A stretch of DNA of 64,000 bases from Polytrichum commune (taxonomy: Eukaryota; Streptophyta; Polytrichopsida; Polytrichales; Polytrichaceae): contig OX485807.1 in the NCBI GenBank assembly GCA_950295325.1, positions 1,924,501-1,988,500 on the forward strand, in the 5' to 3' direction. Every line of letters starts with the position of its first letter. Within the stretch, counting starts at the first letter, position 1. Below, in pieces: positions 10,601 to 21,850 of the stretch. The position numbers and the translations under genes are program-made. The notes beneath the pieces were generated by a model. The model did no database searches. It was given only the letters and a program-made list of their open reading frames with translations, and had not been told where the DNA came from.

Positions 10601-13600
10601 GGCCCTGCATAGCAAACCTCAACATTATGAGACTAATTGTTGCCTGCAAATATGTCTCGTTGAATATGACTACCAAGAATCTAAACTCCTGAGATGGCTC
10701 CTCTATAGAATAAACCCTAATTTTTCCAGTCATATTTACTGATGACCAGAAAAGGTTGCCAAAATGAGAACACCAATCTTGATTGCAACAGTAGGTCCTA
10801 GATTGCTACTTACACTAGAGCATTGCCGCTTGCCTGAGCAATCTTCACATACTCAAGCTGCTGGGGTGTCAAATCCGTTCCCATCAAAAGATTTGTCATT
10901 CCTGTATCAAGCAGAATGCAAGCTTCAGAATGTATGTAGGATCATATTTCACTACTTATTCTTCAGAATATGAAGCATTACAAAATCCTACTTGGGTTGA
11001 CAAAATCTGCAGAGAGCAATTCATGATGCCTGAAACAGAAAGGTCAGATCTCGTCAAATGTAAATTGATTCCCAAGTATGACCAATGCATGTGCATAAAT
11101 CACAAACCTTGAAAAAGGACCGACTGAATATAACAGTTGGAAAAAAACTAGAAAGGGTCAAAATCCGAATGAGGGTGGACTCACCTATCACACCATTCAT
11201 CGGAGTCCTGCAAAACAACAAAGCTGTGATGAGCAAAAACTTAAAAAGAATTAAAAGAGAGTTGGGGAGCATAGAAATGGCATCGCACTTTTAAAACCCA
11301 TGCCAATGAAAGCAAGCCAGCCATCACCACAGATCCGCTGTGATGCATGGACTAGCCTCAAATATATCATACAGAATTTGAAGCCTCACCTGATTTCATG
11401 CGAGACAGTTGCAAGAAAACTGGACTTCGCAGTGTCGGCAGCTTCTGCGTTGCTCTTAGCAGCTCTCAAATCCGCATTCATCGCATTCATGAGATTGACA
11501 TCTTTCTCAACAGTTGACATCCTTTTTAAAACAAGATACACAGCTACAGTGCAGAATACCACCACCGCCATCATAAGCAACGGCCAAGCAATAATGCTTC
11601 GCAAGACCTGCAACTGAACACTTTTTGGGTATGTGCATCGCAGCTGGAAATTCTGGGAACCGTAAGAGAACGGAACAAATACTGTATCGGGGCTTTGCTG
11701 TCCCACTTTGTACCCATAAAAAAACACTTCACAAGGGTTTGCCGTATCGGAGCAGTTGTAATAAGGACCTAATTCTGGGTCAACCAAAGAGACTGCACTC
11801 GCATCCAATCCATCATTGAACCTGTTCAAACAGCCAGATGCAGGATAAAATTGAAATCAGTTTCTGAAGTGACAACCTAGGAAAAGTCCCACATTGCCAC
11901 ACACAAAAACAGATGGAAAGCAGACAACCTAGAAACTTATGGCATGCTCTGGGTTGTACTTGCAAGGACCACCAGAGAAGAATCAACCCAATTTAGAACT
12001 TGATATACATGTTTGCGGTATGCCATCAAGAAGAGCAAGAAGAGCAGCCAACAGAAACCTAAGGTACAAATTTTCAAGTTCGACAGATGAAGAAGGCTGT
12101 TAAGTTCGATAGAACAGCACTCCTCAAACACTCCCAAGTACCCACCCCGCATCAATGGCATGCAAAAAAACGTGACTGCTGAATACCTGCTCATGACGGC
12201 GCCAAAAACCTCCTCAACACTCAAGACTGTCACCACATAACCTGCACAGTACAATTGCCGGGCTTGGAGGGTGAGGGCTTGTGAATCATAATCCCCATAA
12301 TATGGTAGGAAAGATCCCATTCGCCAAGTGCCATCCTGGATATATGGTGCAGACAGTGTAACATTGCCGGTGGTCTTCGCAATGACAATTGCGCTCTCCA
12401 AAATAGGGTACCCGGCTAGGTCGACCAGGTACGACGATATGTTGGCAGATTGATAAACTACGGGAACATACTCAGCGCTGTATGGCCGAGGAACAGCGAC
12501 ATTGTTAGCGTCGATAATGTGAAAGGTGCCATTAAACTCCCGTTCCACTGCTTGTCTTTGGTCTGCCAATACTCGCAGGCAGTACGCCAGGCTCTGCACG
12601 TGAGGGCGCAAGAAAACGGTCTGTTGAGTGAAGGCGAGCCACAAGTTTTGGTCAATGAAAGGCACACTTGCCACCAGCCCCAGGATCACGAAAGAGGCGC
12701 CAAGGTTATTGTCCACTTCCGACAAGAAGACCTGTTGACAGCAAATCACAAGCCAAATTATTCAACCTATACATGGTGCAATCAATGGTGTTGGTGGTAA
12801 ACTATTTGCATTCACATGGCTGCGATGACCTCTCCCCATAGTTTTTAGGAGCTATAACTCAAAAGAACAGGCAACTCCCGAGTCACATGAACACCACGAC
12901 GACACTGGTTCCATGTCGATTGGCCAAGAATATGCGCGCCGCCGAGAGGAGTTCGGTTGATCAGTATGAGCCCCACTGTAGAACTTAGGCAACGCTCGGC
13001 CGCCCGTCACACACTTCTTCAGGAATCGCGTTTCAAATCGCAATTGTACTTCTGCTACTGCTTATTTGAGCCCGAAGTTCCCGAAAACAGCGAACGATCA
13101 CATAGTACGTATGACTTGTTTAAGCTCATCTACTTGGAAGGCTAGGTAAGCTTCACAAGAAAGATAAAACGACAAAAGCGTCGCCTGCGCATGTGGCCAT
13201 AGTTCCTCTTCCATACTTCCACGGTGCAGATCGCCTGAAAACTGTTTCCCCCTCAAAAGGTTCACATACGTTGCCGTCCAGAGGCTCCAACGAAGGAGAC
13301 TGTCCCCCCAGGATTGAATGTATACGAGGGAGAAAGTGTCAAGTCTCGCATTCAAAGATCAAACACACAGTCTACGACAATGCACCGTCCAACAAAGGAA
13401 AGGGCGCGCATGCCGCAAGACATCAAGGTAGGAGGTACATCATCAACACTCGAGAACCCCCGATGGGCCCTTGGTCCCGCGAGATTGAGGATTTAACCTC
13501 ACAAGGATCTACGCTGAGGTCAGGGCCGCAGTGATGGACTTAACCCAAACTGGCTTTCACATATTAAGGTATCGTCCAGAGGCTCCAAAGTCAACATCTC

Positions 13601-14047
13601 TGCAAAAGTGTCCGTCTTGATTGAATGTATCTCGCATTCTTAAGCTCAGACTCACTGAGACAGTGCACAGTGGAAGGCGTCAAAGAGATATTTTTAAACG
13701 TCTCGAGATACTCAGACCAGCTGCCTTTGTCATGCGAGATTGAGATTTCTACAAGGTTGGTGAGCATTCTGAGGTTAGGGCCGGATGGAGTTAATCCAAC
13801 CCCCGCCGAGAGGAAGGGTGGATGTCAAGGTTACCTCTTTGCGGTTCTCGCATTTGAGCTGAAATTCCTGGCGCTGGTTGGTCAAGGAGTTCCGGTACAC
13901 CAGCACACCGACCACGATGACCAACACCCACGCCAACAGGACGCATGCCGCACGCACGAGCAGCGAGCGCAGCGGGTTGCACGCACAGCAAGGGAACAGG
14001 CGCATCTGCGTCGTCTTCGGTGCAGTGAGTACCGTCTCCTCCATCAT
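7687..14047 (-). CDS. CHASE-domain hybrid histidine kinase, cytokinin-receptor type, 13 exons
   Basis: Exons, in coding order: 14047-13835, 12731-12187, 11821-11390, 11207-11185, 10901-10814, 10604-10364, 10239-9721, 9581-9369, 9108-9023, 8920-8608, 8449-8285, 8156-7947, 7767-7687. They sum to 3129 nt (1042 aa) with matching phases. Order: membrane segment (about 31-51), extracytosolic CHASE domain (about 72-315), second membrane segment (about 329-351), kinase with SHEIRTPMNG (His394), N box NLIGNAIK (507-514), G1 DSGIGIP (648-654), F box FEPFVQAD and G2 GTGIGLS; then a receiver-like domain (about 742-880) and a true receiver (about 888-1035) with D893/D894, phospho-acceptor D941 and K1016. 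In CHASE kinases ligand binding drives a His-to-Asp phosphorelay to phosphotransfer proteins. The CHASE part is divergent from Arabidopsis AHK2/3/4, so cytokinin as ligand is inferred. The first receiver keeps D799 but has one acidic residue (LLVDAN), so may not be phosphorylated. The start is the first in-frame ATG; an upstream GTG frame exists. Confidence 0.93.
12732..13834 (-). repeat. First intron of the histidine kinase with an internal duplication
   Basis: This 1.1-kb intron joins exon 1 (…ENRKE) to exon 2 (VFLSEVDNN…) in phase 0. About 13274-13549 and 13571-13800 are two diverged copies of one unit. Both carry CGTCCAGAGGCTCCAA, GATTGAATGTAT and GCGAGATTGAG in the same order. I see no extra exon inside it. 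Confidence 0.6.
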
Positions 14048-15254
14048 CGTCACTAGAAGCAGCCGCGGCAGGAGGGCCCCCCAAACTCTCACCCCCACTC
14101 ATAGCTCATCGCTCTCCAGATCCACCACCGTTACAGCGATGATGACGATTCAATCTATCCAGCACACACTGCGCCTGCTCATCCTCGCCCAAAATTCCTG
14201 GCTGCCCATCAGCCTCACTCACTCACTCACTCACTCCTGCGACCGCATCCACACTACCTCGGACCTACTTACACTTCGGATCACTCCGATTGCGGCCTCC
14301 TCCTCCTCCTGTTGCATGATGAATCCTTGCAATGCTCCATTCACCTAGCCCGGCATCCCGCCTCCACACGCCCTCCCGCGGCCTACCTGACTAATAATCA
14401 TCATTCGCAACCCAGCTTCATTCTTCGAGTTCGTACACCGCCAGAAGCCACCTGTCTGCGAGCTCGGAGCCTATCAACTTTTTCGCGACGGTTGTCTCCT
14501 CCTGCCGGGCGGGTCTACAACTACCATGACCACCATCATCATCAAACCCACTCCGCCACTATTGATGAATCCAAGGTCCAGGAAGCGAAGTCAGAGAGCC
14601 CTAACCCAGCCTCCCTCCCCACTTGCTTCCTGTGCTCATCACACAGGCCACCACGTGAAATTCGAGGTTTCGTGACGACGGATTCGGTGACAGGGAGCTA
14701 AAAATTGCCGATCACCCCGCCACGGTGCGGGCATCTCCCCCACCTGGCGTCCACCACATCACAGAATTTACAACATGCCCCGACAACGGTGAAACCTGCC
14801 AGAGGAGAAACTGCTCTTCCAATTTTCCCCTCTCGACGGTTATTTTTTCCCTTAATTCTTTATTTTTTTACCCGCGACGGTGGCAGGGTTGACTTTGCAC
14901 CACTTGTACATAGTAGCTCGCTGTCAAAAAACAACAAAAATATGTGAATCATCATCAATATCGCCAACTTATCCCTCGGTTATCATCTCTGTTTCCTCAG
15001 CCCTTCACGCAGGCCGCCCCTTGACGTCACCACTGCTCACCTCATCCGCTGAGCTAAGCATCTCCCTCGCTGCAGCGGCCTACCTCAACCCCAATTCTGC
15101 GCCACTGTTGCTTTCAAGCTGCCCTCGGGATTCGGACGAAGATCGAACATGGTGAACTTGCAACTCTTTGAGTAAGTTAGGTGCTGATCGGAGGCTGAAG
15201 ATTGCCAAAAGGCATCGATCGGAAACCAGACCTTCAATTAAGTTACCTTACTTA
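14048..15254 (-). promoter_or_regulatory. Upstream region of the histidine kinase gene
   Basis: Mostly pyrimidine-rich, GC-moderate sequence that should hold the promoter and leader. It contains a CACT microsatellite (about 14215-14236) and a CACGTG core (14652-14657). Several plus-strand frames are open here but are low-complexity and match no family. Confidence 0.45.
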
Positions 15255-15724
15255 GGGCCACCTCACACGTGAGCCTGCGGGCCCGTGACCATTGCATTGC
15301 ACTTCAAGCACTCTCATTGGCGGAAAAGGCGGAGCCGGTCCAAGTTCACTTCACACTATGTTTCAGGGACCAACAAAGTAAGTGAATGCAAGATGGATGG
15401 ATCCTTCTTTCGTGCTCACTTGGACTATTTTCAAGGCCCACCTCTTGGAGGTAGGCCTAACACAAAACTAGGAGATCATGGCACTCCGAAAGTTCACAAC
15501 CCGTCGATTTCTTATATTTACCATGTGTGACGACCCCGCATGATTACAAACTCATTGAAATAACATTCAGTTGAGGGTCCGGTCACATACGACTTCACAT
15601 TACACTTGAGAATCCGTGACCACACTACATGATTTTGGAAGTGTCTCAGGACGGCCTTTGGACACTTCTTTTGGACTCTCACAGTTTCATGCTCGCGGCT
15701 CTTAGCTCGTACGTGAAGTGGCCC
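15255..15724. mobile_element. PIF/Harbinger-like MITE, GGGCCAC family, 470 bp
   Basis: Ends are inverted: GGGCCACCTCACACGTGAG on the left and ACGTGAAGTGGCCC on the right. It is flanked on both sides by TTA, the three-base target duplication typical of PIF/Harbinger elements. The interior carries phrases shared by the other copies, for example GACTTCACA(T/C)TACACTTGAG. No transposase is encoded. Confidence 0.85.
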
Positions 15725-17091
15725 TTACTCACCACAATACCAAACCCCAACTATTGTTTTACGTACGCAGTTGTCGTTTGATTCCTTTCTCCAGTTCTCC
15801 CACGTCTACCGACTACATTTACACAAGAGAACTCATGTTGATTGCATCAGCAAAACTACGATGAAACATATGCAACCCACCCAATTGAAAACCAGACCCC
15901 CCCCCCTCCCCTTCATTAGTTATGACGATTAGAAATGCATGTTCGTTGATCTCTTGATTGGATACATACATCCTCCCAGTTACGTTCATTGTTGAGTGTA
16001 GAGGAGTTATTAATATTCGAAGACATAGTCCAATCTCCCCTAAACACGTGTCTTTATGATGTTTACTCATTGATCCTCCCCGAACCAAGCAAATCTAGGG
16101 ATCCGGTTTTTTAAAAAAGTAACCAATTAACACCCACATACCTTTTGTTGGGTTTTGGTTGTCATAGGCAAAGTGATTGTGCTTTGTGACAAGGAGGTGG
16201 GCCACTAATGGAGGTCCTAGTGTGTCATTGGCCATTGTTGCTCCTGCCATGCAGCAGTAGGGGATCAAAACTTCACATGCAATTCACAAGTACCTTGAGT
16301 CAAAGTATGTAACTTATGGATGCTTCTATTCTTTCCCTGCATCGTGTAAACTAACTACGTTGATTATCCCGATTTAGTGTGTGTCACTATACGGAGTTAC
16401 ACAGTGCCTCTAAGTATTTAATGAGAATGTCATTTTTTACTGAGCAAAGTCATTTATGTTTTATAATGCCTTAAGAACACTTTGAACTTCCGTTGGTAGA
16501 AATTGAACTCCTGAGTAAGACGTTATTATGTTGCGTAATTTTGAATAAGTAACACATACTGTTTGGGATAATCGGTGTACCACCTTGCAAGTAGGTGTTG
16601 TAGTCTCGCACTACACTAAATATGATACTTAGTGTCACCAATTCTAATTGTCTTGATCATTACTTATTGTACACCGCATAATAGTGTCACCAACACTAAA
16701 TGTTAACCCAACGTTATTTTTGTCGTTCCTTGTAATTTTTGGGGGATTATGGAATTACAGTGTTGCAATTACCGTCACTAACCAAGTCAATTTTCATCCA
16801 ATTTTTAATCATCTATGACAATATTTCATCACAAGTTGCTGACAAGAGAAGGTAGGGTTTTGCCCAATGGATGCACTCGTACATCATCCATGAAAATATT
16901 TGTTCACTTATTCATAAGTAGTGTCATCCAAAAAGTTACGATAGTGATATAAAATACCATATGACACTAAATATCGTATTTAGTGCAATTACCTCTCATC
17001 CATGCAGCATACGAATTTGCCACCCTTTATTTACCCATGGTTGAAATGTTAGTTGCGCTTGGGCTCATGGGGCGTCCTAGTGACACATGAC
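15725..17091. repeat. Repeat-rich intergenic sequence
   Basis: No gene is supported. About 16330-16600 is a diverged single copy of the sequence forming the outer arms of the foldback at 20405-21345: both contain GATTATCCC, GTTAC, AATGAGAATGT-like and GCAAAGTCA(T/C)TTATGTT in order. Short TTTAGTG palindromes recur around 16620 and 16965. Confidence 0.55.
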
Positions 17092-18280
17092 CACTACACC
17101 GTTTATGGTATTTAGGGTGAGTTTGCGTGTAGGTTGCTCGCACACTAGATTCTAGTGTGAGTGAGGACAAACCAAAGCAAACGTAGAGGGGATCTGGTGG
17201 TGTAAGGTTCATATGTGCGAAGTACACTAAATATACCAAATAGTGAGCGTGATGCTAATTCAAGTCACATGCACAATCTAGCCAAATCTCGAAGTTACTG
17301 AGGATTGATGTTGCTACTGAATGACAGTAAATTCGCTACTATAGTATAGTCTATGCTCATTTACCAAAGATTTCAAGAAAATTATTGTGTGCTTGTGATT
17401 AGTGTGTGCCACATGCTTGTCAATGAATAGTGCCAAGTGCCAAGATGAACAATGTTTCCTAAGTCTTTTGGTGGCATTAATTCATGGCGTAAAGGAATTT
17501 AATATCACCTTCACTAATCTCCCACACTCACTAATTGGTATAGTTAGTTTAGCTACTCCCATCTTCGAGAATCCAAGCCACCTACTAACCTCCTCCTCCC
17601 AGTTCAAAGGATGAAGATCTAGACCAACAATGGTTCTCTTGTTTGAAGTCAACCGGTCGTACACTTTCAGTGGCATGCACTTGTAGGTTAAAAAAAGAAT
17701 TTAGTGGGCGCATGGAAATCAATGGCCCATATCCATGGCCCTCCACATTCTAGGGGATTTCTAGAATGTGGTTGGGTGATGGCATGTGCTTAACTACATG
17801 CGAACACCTCCGACCCACTATTATCCAGAATCTAGTGGACGAGCGGCCTACATGGAAAACCACCCTTAATGTCATGTACACTATTTGCGAAAGGCCTAAA
17901 CTAGATGCCTAGATATCTCAAAGTGCCACGCCCGCTAATTACCAATGTGATGCCATTCGTCAACATAAGTAGCTTCTTTAAGTGAACAAATATCTACATT
18001 GTGACATTTGGAGTAGCACTTTGAGATACTTTAGATGATAGTCTTGCATTTTAGTATGCAAGGGGAAGACTTTTTCGACTATACTAATGGCTAGTGTCAC
18101 GTGTTTACATTTTAGTATGCAAGAGAAGACATTCTTGAACATACTAATGCCAAGTGTCATTTGTGTACACTTTAGTCAACTTGTAGGCCATTGTGTAACA
18201 TAAGCGTGCACCTCGTAACACTATTGAACATACTCATGCCAAGTGTCATGAGGTGACACCAAATACCATAAACGATTTAG
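17092..18280. mobile_element. Family A element split by a younger MITE
   Basis: The left 23 bases (CACTACACCGTTTATGGTAT plus TTA) and the right part (from 17866, ATGTCATGTACACTATTTGC onward) together match the inverted element at 1293-1832. The insert at 17115-17865 separates them. Without it the length is about 435 bp. The far end repeats AAATACCATAAACGATTTAG. It has no coding capacity. Confidence 0.75.
17115..17865. mobile_element. PIF/Harbinger-like MITE, GGGTGAG family, nested
   Basis: This 751-bp element has inverted ends. GGGTGAGTTTGCGTGTAGG on the left and CCTACATGGAAAACCACCC on the right are followed inward by matching GCTCGC…CTAGATTCTAG and its complement. It is flanked by TTA on both sides (17112-17114 and 17866-17868). 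The flanks join into a sequence present uninterrupted, in inverted form, near 1780-1832, which independently supports the insertion point. Confidence 0.88.
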
Positions 18281-19128
18281 TTATAGATTAACTGGTCGAG
18301 CTTGAGAAATAACCGGTCGAAGTTCAAGACTTCATACAAATTACTTATCATTTCAAAGGAATCTATAGATTCAGAATTTTAAAATAAAAAAGAAAATCCA
18401 AAAGATGTCACAGAACATTACTCGGTGATGTGGACCCTTAGAATATAACGATGAGATGCTAGAAATTCAATTTGACGTTGACTCTCCCCCCCCCCCCCGG
18501 CGCAGCTTTTCGAACATCTCACCGTTATATTTTGAAGACCACAGGACGAGAGTTGAACGACCAATTATGTACGGAAACTGGATAGTTTTTTAAGTGAAGG
18601 CTATACTATTTTTATTTTTATTTTTTTTCCGAAAGATAAAAAATACACAGAACGAGTGCAATTAGCCCACAGTAACTTCTAAATCCTCACCTCATGGAAT
18701 CCTGGGCCCTTGTAGATATGCTGTAAAGATGGATCTGCAGGAGCTCTTGCATGAAGCCGCTCTAGTTAATTAATCCATTAAGAACGCCCTCGGTATTCCT
18801 ATTACATGCACGGGAACTGGGGCGATGTTTAAGTTCAAAGCACCTGCCAAGGGGGTGGCTCAAAAACGCTATTAGTGTGGGGCCATTTTGCTATTAACAC
18901 CAACACACCGTAACTTGCCAGGGTCAAATACACCGAATTATGCTAGTAAAGTTAAGCTCGAATGAATTAACAATAGATTTATAGGGAAGCATGTTTCTAC
19001 CTCTCCCCTTCCCCCCAATGATAGGTGTTGGGCAACGCCCACACTTGCACAATACACAATGATAAATTTGTGTTACTTTTTTTTAGAGTAAATAAGAATT
19101 CCATTGCCAAAAGAAATGAGTACAACTT
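18281..19128. other. Intergenic sequence, no gene seen
   Basis: It holds a fragment (about 18296-18370) of the repeat with GAGAAATAACCGGTCGAAGTT also seen near 29236 and, more diverged, near 40175, and a poly-C run near 18486-18498. Around that run, AACGATGAGATG on the left and CATCTCACCGTTATA on the right form a weak inverted repeat. Confidence 0.45.
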
Positions 19129-19449
19129 CACTAGTAGACAATTATGTGAAAAAGAACCGCAGTCGTTTTCCCATTGTGGTTCTTTTGACCACCGTGATTT
19201 TCAATTGCTAAATGACGACAAGTTTTTCGTTTTCGTTTTGCAACCGTAGTTTTAAAATTTATGGGGTGTGTAATACACTGTTGAAAAGCTTTCCAACGGT
19301 ATATTACAAGCCCCCAAATTCCTAATAATTCGGTTGGTAAACCAAACAAAACAATTATGCAATCGTTTAACAACTGCATAGTAGGTTGGTCCAAAAAACC
19401 GCAATGGGGAAACAATTGCGGTTTTCCTTTGCATAGTTTTCTACTAGTG
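19129..19449. mobile_element. CACTA-type miniature element, about 60-bp inverted ends
   Basis: The left end CACTAGTAGACAATTATGTG is matched in inverted form by the right end at about 19385-19449, which finishes TTTTCTACTAGTG. The arms also share AACCGCA…CCCATTG(T/C)GGTT. CACTA(G/C)TAGAAA ends are typical of plant CACTA (CMC) transposons. No transposase is present. A three-base target duplication is not visible because the right end runs into a tandem array built from the same end. Confidence 0.8.
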
Positions 19450-19890
19450 CCAAGCACCTTGCGAACGCCAAGGCCAAAAGATCCCAGGGTGTAGAGGCTT
19501 TTTCGTCATTCCAATATTAATCGAATCCTTGAAGTGGCTCCACAAATTTCTTCATTGTTTTATATATATGCTTGGAAGGGCATAGTTTTCTACTAGTGTC
19601 AGGCACCTTGCGAACACCAAGACCAAAAGACCCCGGGGTGTAGAGGTTTCTTCTTCGTTCCTTTATTAATTGAATCCTTGAAGCAACTCCACAAATTTCT
19701 CCATTGTTATGTATATACATATATGCTTGGAAGTGCATAGTTTTCTACTAGTGCCATGAACCTTGCAAACGCCAAGGCCAAAAGATCCCAGGGTGTAGAG
19801 GTTTCTTCTTCATTCCTTTATTAATTGAATCCTTGAAGCGACTCCACAAATTTCTTCATTGTTTTATATATATGTTTGGAAGTGCACATG
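19432..19890. repeat. Three tandem copies, about 150 bp each, containing a CACTA end
   Basis: Copies begin near 19432, 19581 and 19736 (spacings 149 and 155). Each starts CATAGTTTTCTACTAGTG, continues with CACCTTGCGAAC-like and AAAAGA(T/C)CCC(A/G)GGGTGTAG, and ends TATATATGCTTGGAAG-like. The array repeats the terminal motif of the element on its left. Confidence 0.85.
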
Positions 19891-20404
19891 GTACTATTGT
19901 CATAGCTCTAGCATTGACCTACATGGATTCTCCATGCAACTAATCAACCATACTCAGTTATAGAACCCCCACATAAGTTGGTGGGTGTGGCCAATGACTG
20001 ACTCCCACTAGTGTTGATCACTCTACTAGTATTTTTAACATTATCACCAATTAAATGTATTGAAAATGATTTATAATTGTTCGCTAGCCCCAACCCCATG
20101 ACCAAACTAACCAAACAAGAAAAACAAGAATGTTTTTCCCAATGTGTTACTATTTTTTCTATTACGATATGTAAGTTTTCAAAGTTGCACTAAGTATTGT
20201 GTTTAATGTCACATACCCTTTGCCCTGTGGGCTCTGGCTCATTGTCGAGACGAACAAACACTTTATTCACGCCGGCCCTTGAAAAGGGGGCAGGTGTTCA
20301 TATCTATCTATCTATCTATCTTTAATGTCACCAATTCTAATTGTCTTGCTCAAATACTAATTGCTAGCCGACCCGTTTAGTGTCACCAACACTGAATGTA
20401 GACC
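19891..20404. other. Intergenic sequence with a TATC microsatellite
   Basis: About five TATC units lie at 20301-20322. No gene, RNA or element ends were recognised elsewhere in this stretch. Confidence 0.5.
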
Positions 20405-21345
20405 TTACATGATTTTAGTATATTGATTATCCCAATTAGCGTGTGTTACTATTTGAAGTTACATCGTGCAATAACTACTTTATGAGAATGTAATATTCAC
20501 CAAGCAAAGTCACTTATGTTCTATAATGTCCAAACAACCCTATTGAACTTTTGATAGTGAATATTGAACTCAAGAGTGCAATAACGTCCTACTTAGGAGT
20601 TACATTTACTATCAAAAATTCAATAGGTTGTTCAGACAATAGAGTTATCCTTTAACTCAACCGGAGTTTTAGTAGGGAGCTGGTTGTTTCTTTCCATGTT
20701 CGGTAAGTTGTGAGTGCATGCTTGGAGTCAATGTGGAGGTTTGAACGAAGGACATTCCATATTGGTTCATTGGGTATCAAACTCATTTTGGCGTCTCTTG
20801 GCATGCCAAAATGAGTTTGGTACCCAATGAACTAATATAGAAGGTCCTTCGTTCAAACCTCCACATTGACTCCAAGCATGCACCCACAACTTACCGAACA
20901 TGGAAAGAAACAACCAGCTCCCTACTAAAACTCCGGTTGAGTTAAAGGATAACTCTAATATAGAACATAAATGACTTTGCTTGGTAAAATGTTACATTCT
21001 CATAAAATACATTGTTTTTTGTAATTAGTGTGGGTGGGAAATTCATGTGGGTTGGAATTTAGTGTGGCCCACATTATTCTTATAGCACTTCCCTTGGTTA
21101 ACATTAATAATTAATTATCAATAGTACTTGGCTTGCCTTTAATTTTCATCCAACTATGTAACCTATAAAGCCCAAACCCATTTTTCACTCTAGAAATTAT
21201 AGTGGGCCACTTCAAAACAAAGGAAAAAAATAGTGCAGATAATTGGGAATAAGTGTGGCCGCACTAATTAGACAAAACAATGTAGTTATATAGCACCACG
21301 TAACTCCGAATAGTAACACGCACTGATTAAGATAATCAATATAGG
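20405..21345. repeat. Composite foldback element with a long central hairpin
   Basis: Outer arms (about 20417-20530 and, inverted, 20958-21343) share GCAAAGTCA…TATGTTCTATA, TGAGAATGTAA and ATTGATTATC. They enclose a near-perfect hairpin at 20641-20956. The right arm is broken at about 21014-21281 by sequence with its own inverted ends (TTTTTGTAATTAGTG and CACTAATTAGACAAAA). No coding sequence is seen. Confidence 0.75.
20641..20956. repeat. Long near-perfect hairpin, arms about 152 bp
   Basis: The left arm is 20641-20792 and the right arm 20805-20956, separated by only 12 bases. The arms pair almost base for base, from AGAGTTATCCTTTAACTCAA inward to CTCATTTTGGC. Such a structure would give long double-stranded RNA if transcribed. 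The close match suggests recent origin or maintained pairing. Confidence 0.9.
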
Positions 21346-21535
21346 TTTTTCACAGAAAACCGACCAGTGGTCATAATCACACCCACGCTTATCAATGCTA
21401 GTGAATGAAATGTGGTCGTTCATGGGCCACACCCGCTAGTAAGTGTGGGTGGAGTGTTACAACATGCCCACACTTATTGGTGTGGACGACCAACGAACGG
21501 CTCCTACCAGCAAGGGCCACTTTTAGCTCCAATTT

Positions 21536-21850
21536 GGCTACACTAAATATGATATTTAGTGTTAGATACACTAAATACGAACACTACACTAAATATCACT
21601 AACCCTATGAAAGTAAGTAACATTAAATGTAAACTCAAACACTAAATATCATCTATGGTGATATATGAAAGTTACATGCACGAATTTAGTGTTTAGTAGG
21701 AAAGAGGTGGCAACAAGGAAGGCGGCGGCGGCGGCGGCGCATTTATGTCTAACACTAATTATCAAAGAATTGAAAATTAGTGTTGAGCAGAGTAGGGTGG
21801 TAAAACACTAAATCTAATCAAACACTAAATATCATATTTTGTGTAGTGAC
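21536..21850. mobile_element. CACTA-like miniature element, family B
   Basis: It is packed with TTTAGTG/CACTAAA palindromes. It begins CTACACTAAATATGATATTT and ends ATATTTTGTGTAGTG. The element at 30089-30417 is the same sequence in inverted orientation. This copy has a GGC trinucleotide run near 21721-21739, absent from the other. No coding capacity. Confidence 0.7.

Noticed and set aside
14048-14098. A 17-codon extension of the kinase N-terminus
   Set aside because: It also begins with GTG. ATG at 14047 is the first in-frame ATG and keeps the first membrane segment complete.
19432-19890. Possible CRISPR-like array
   Set aside because: The units are contiguous tandem copies of about 150 bp without unique spacers, in a plant nuclear context.
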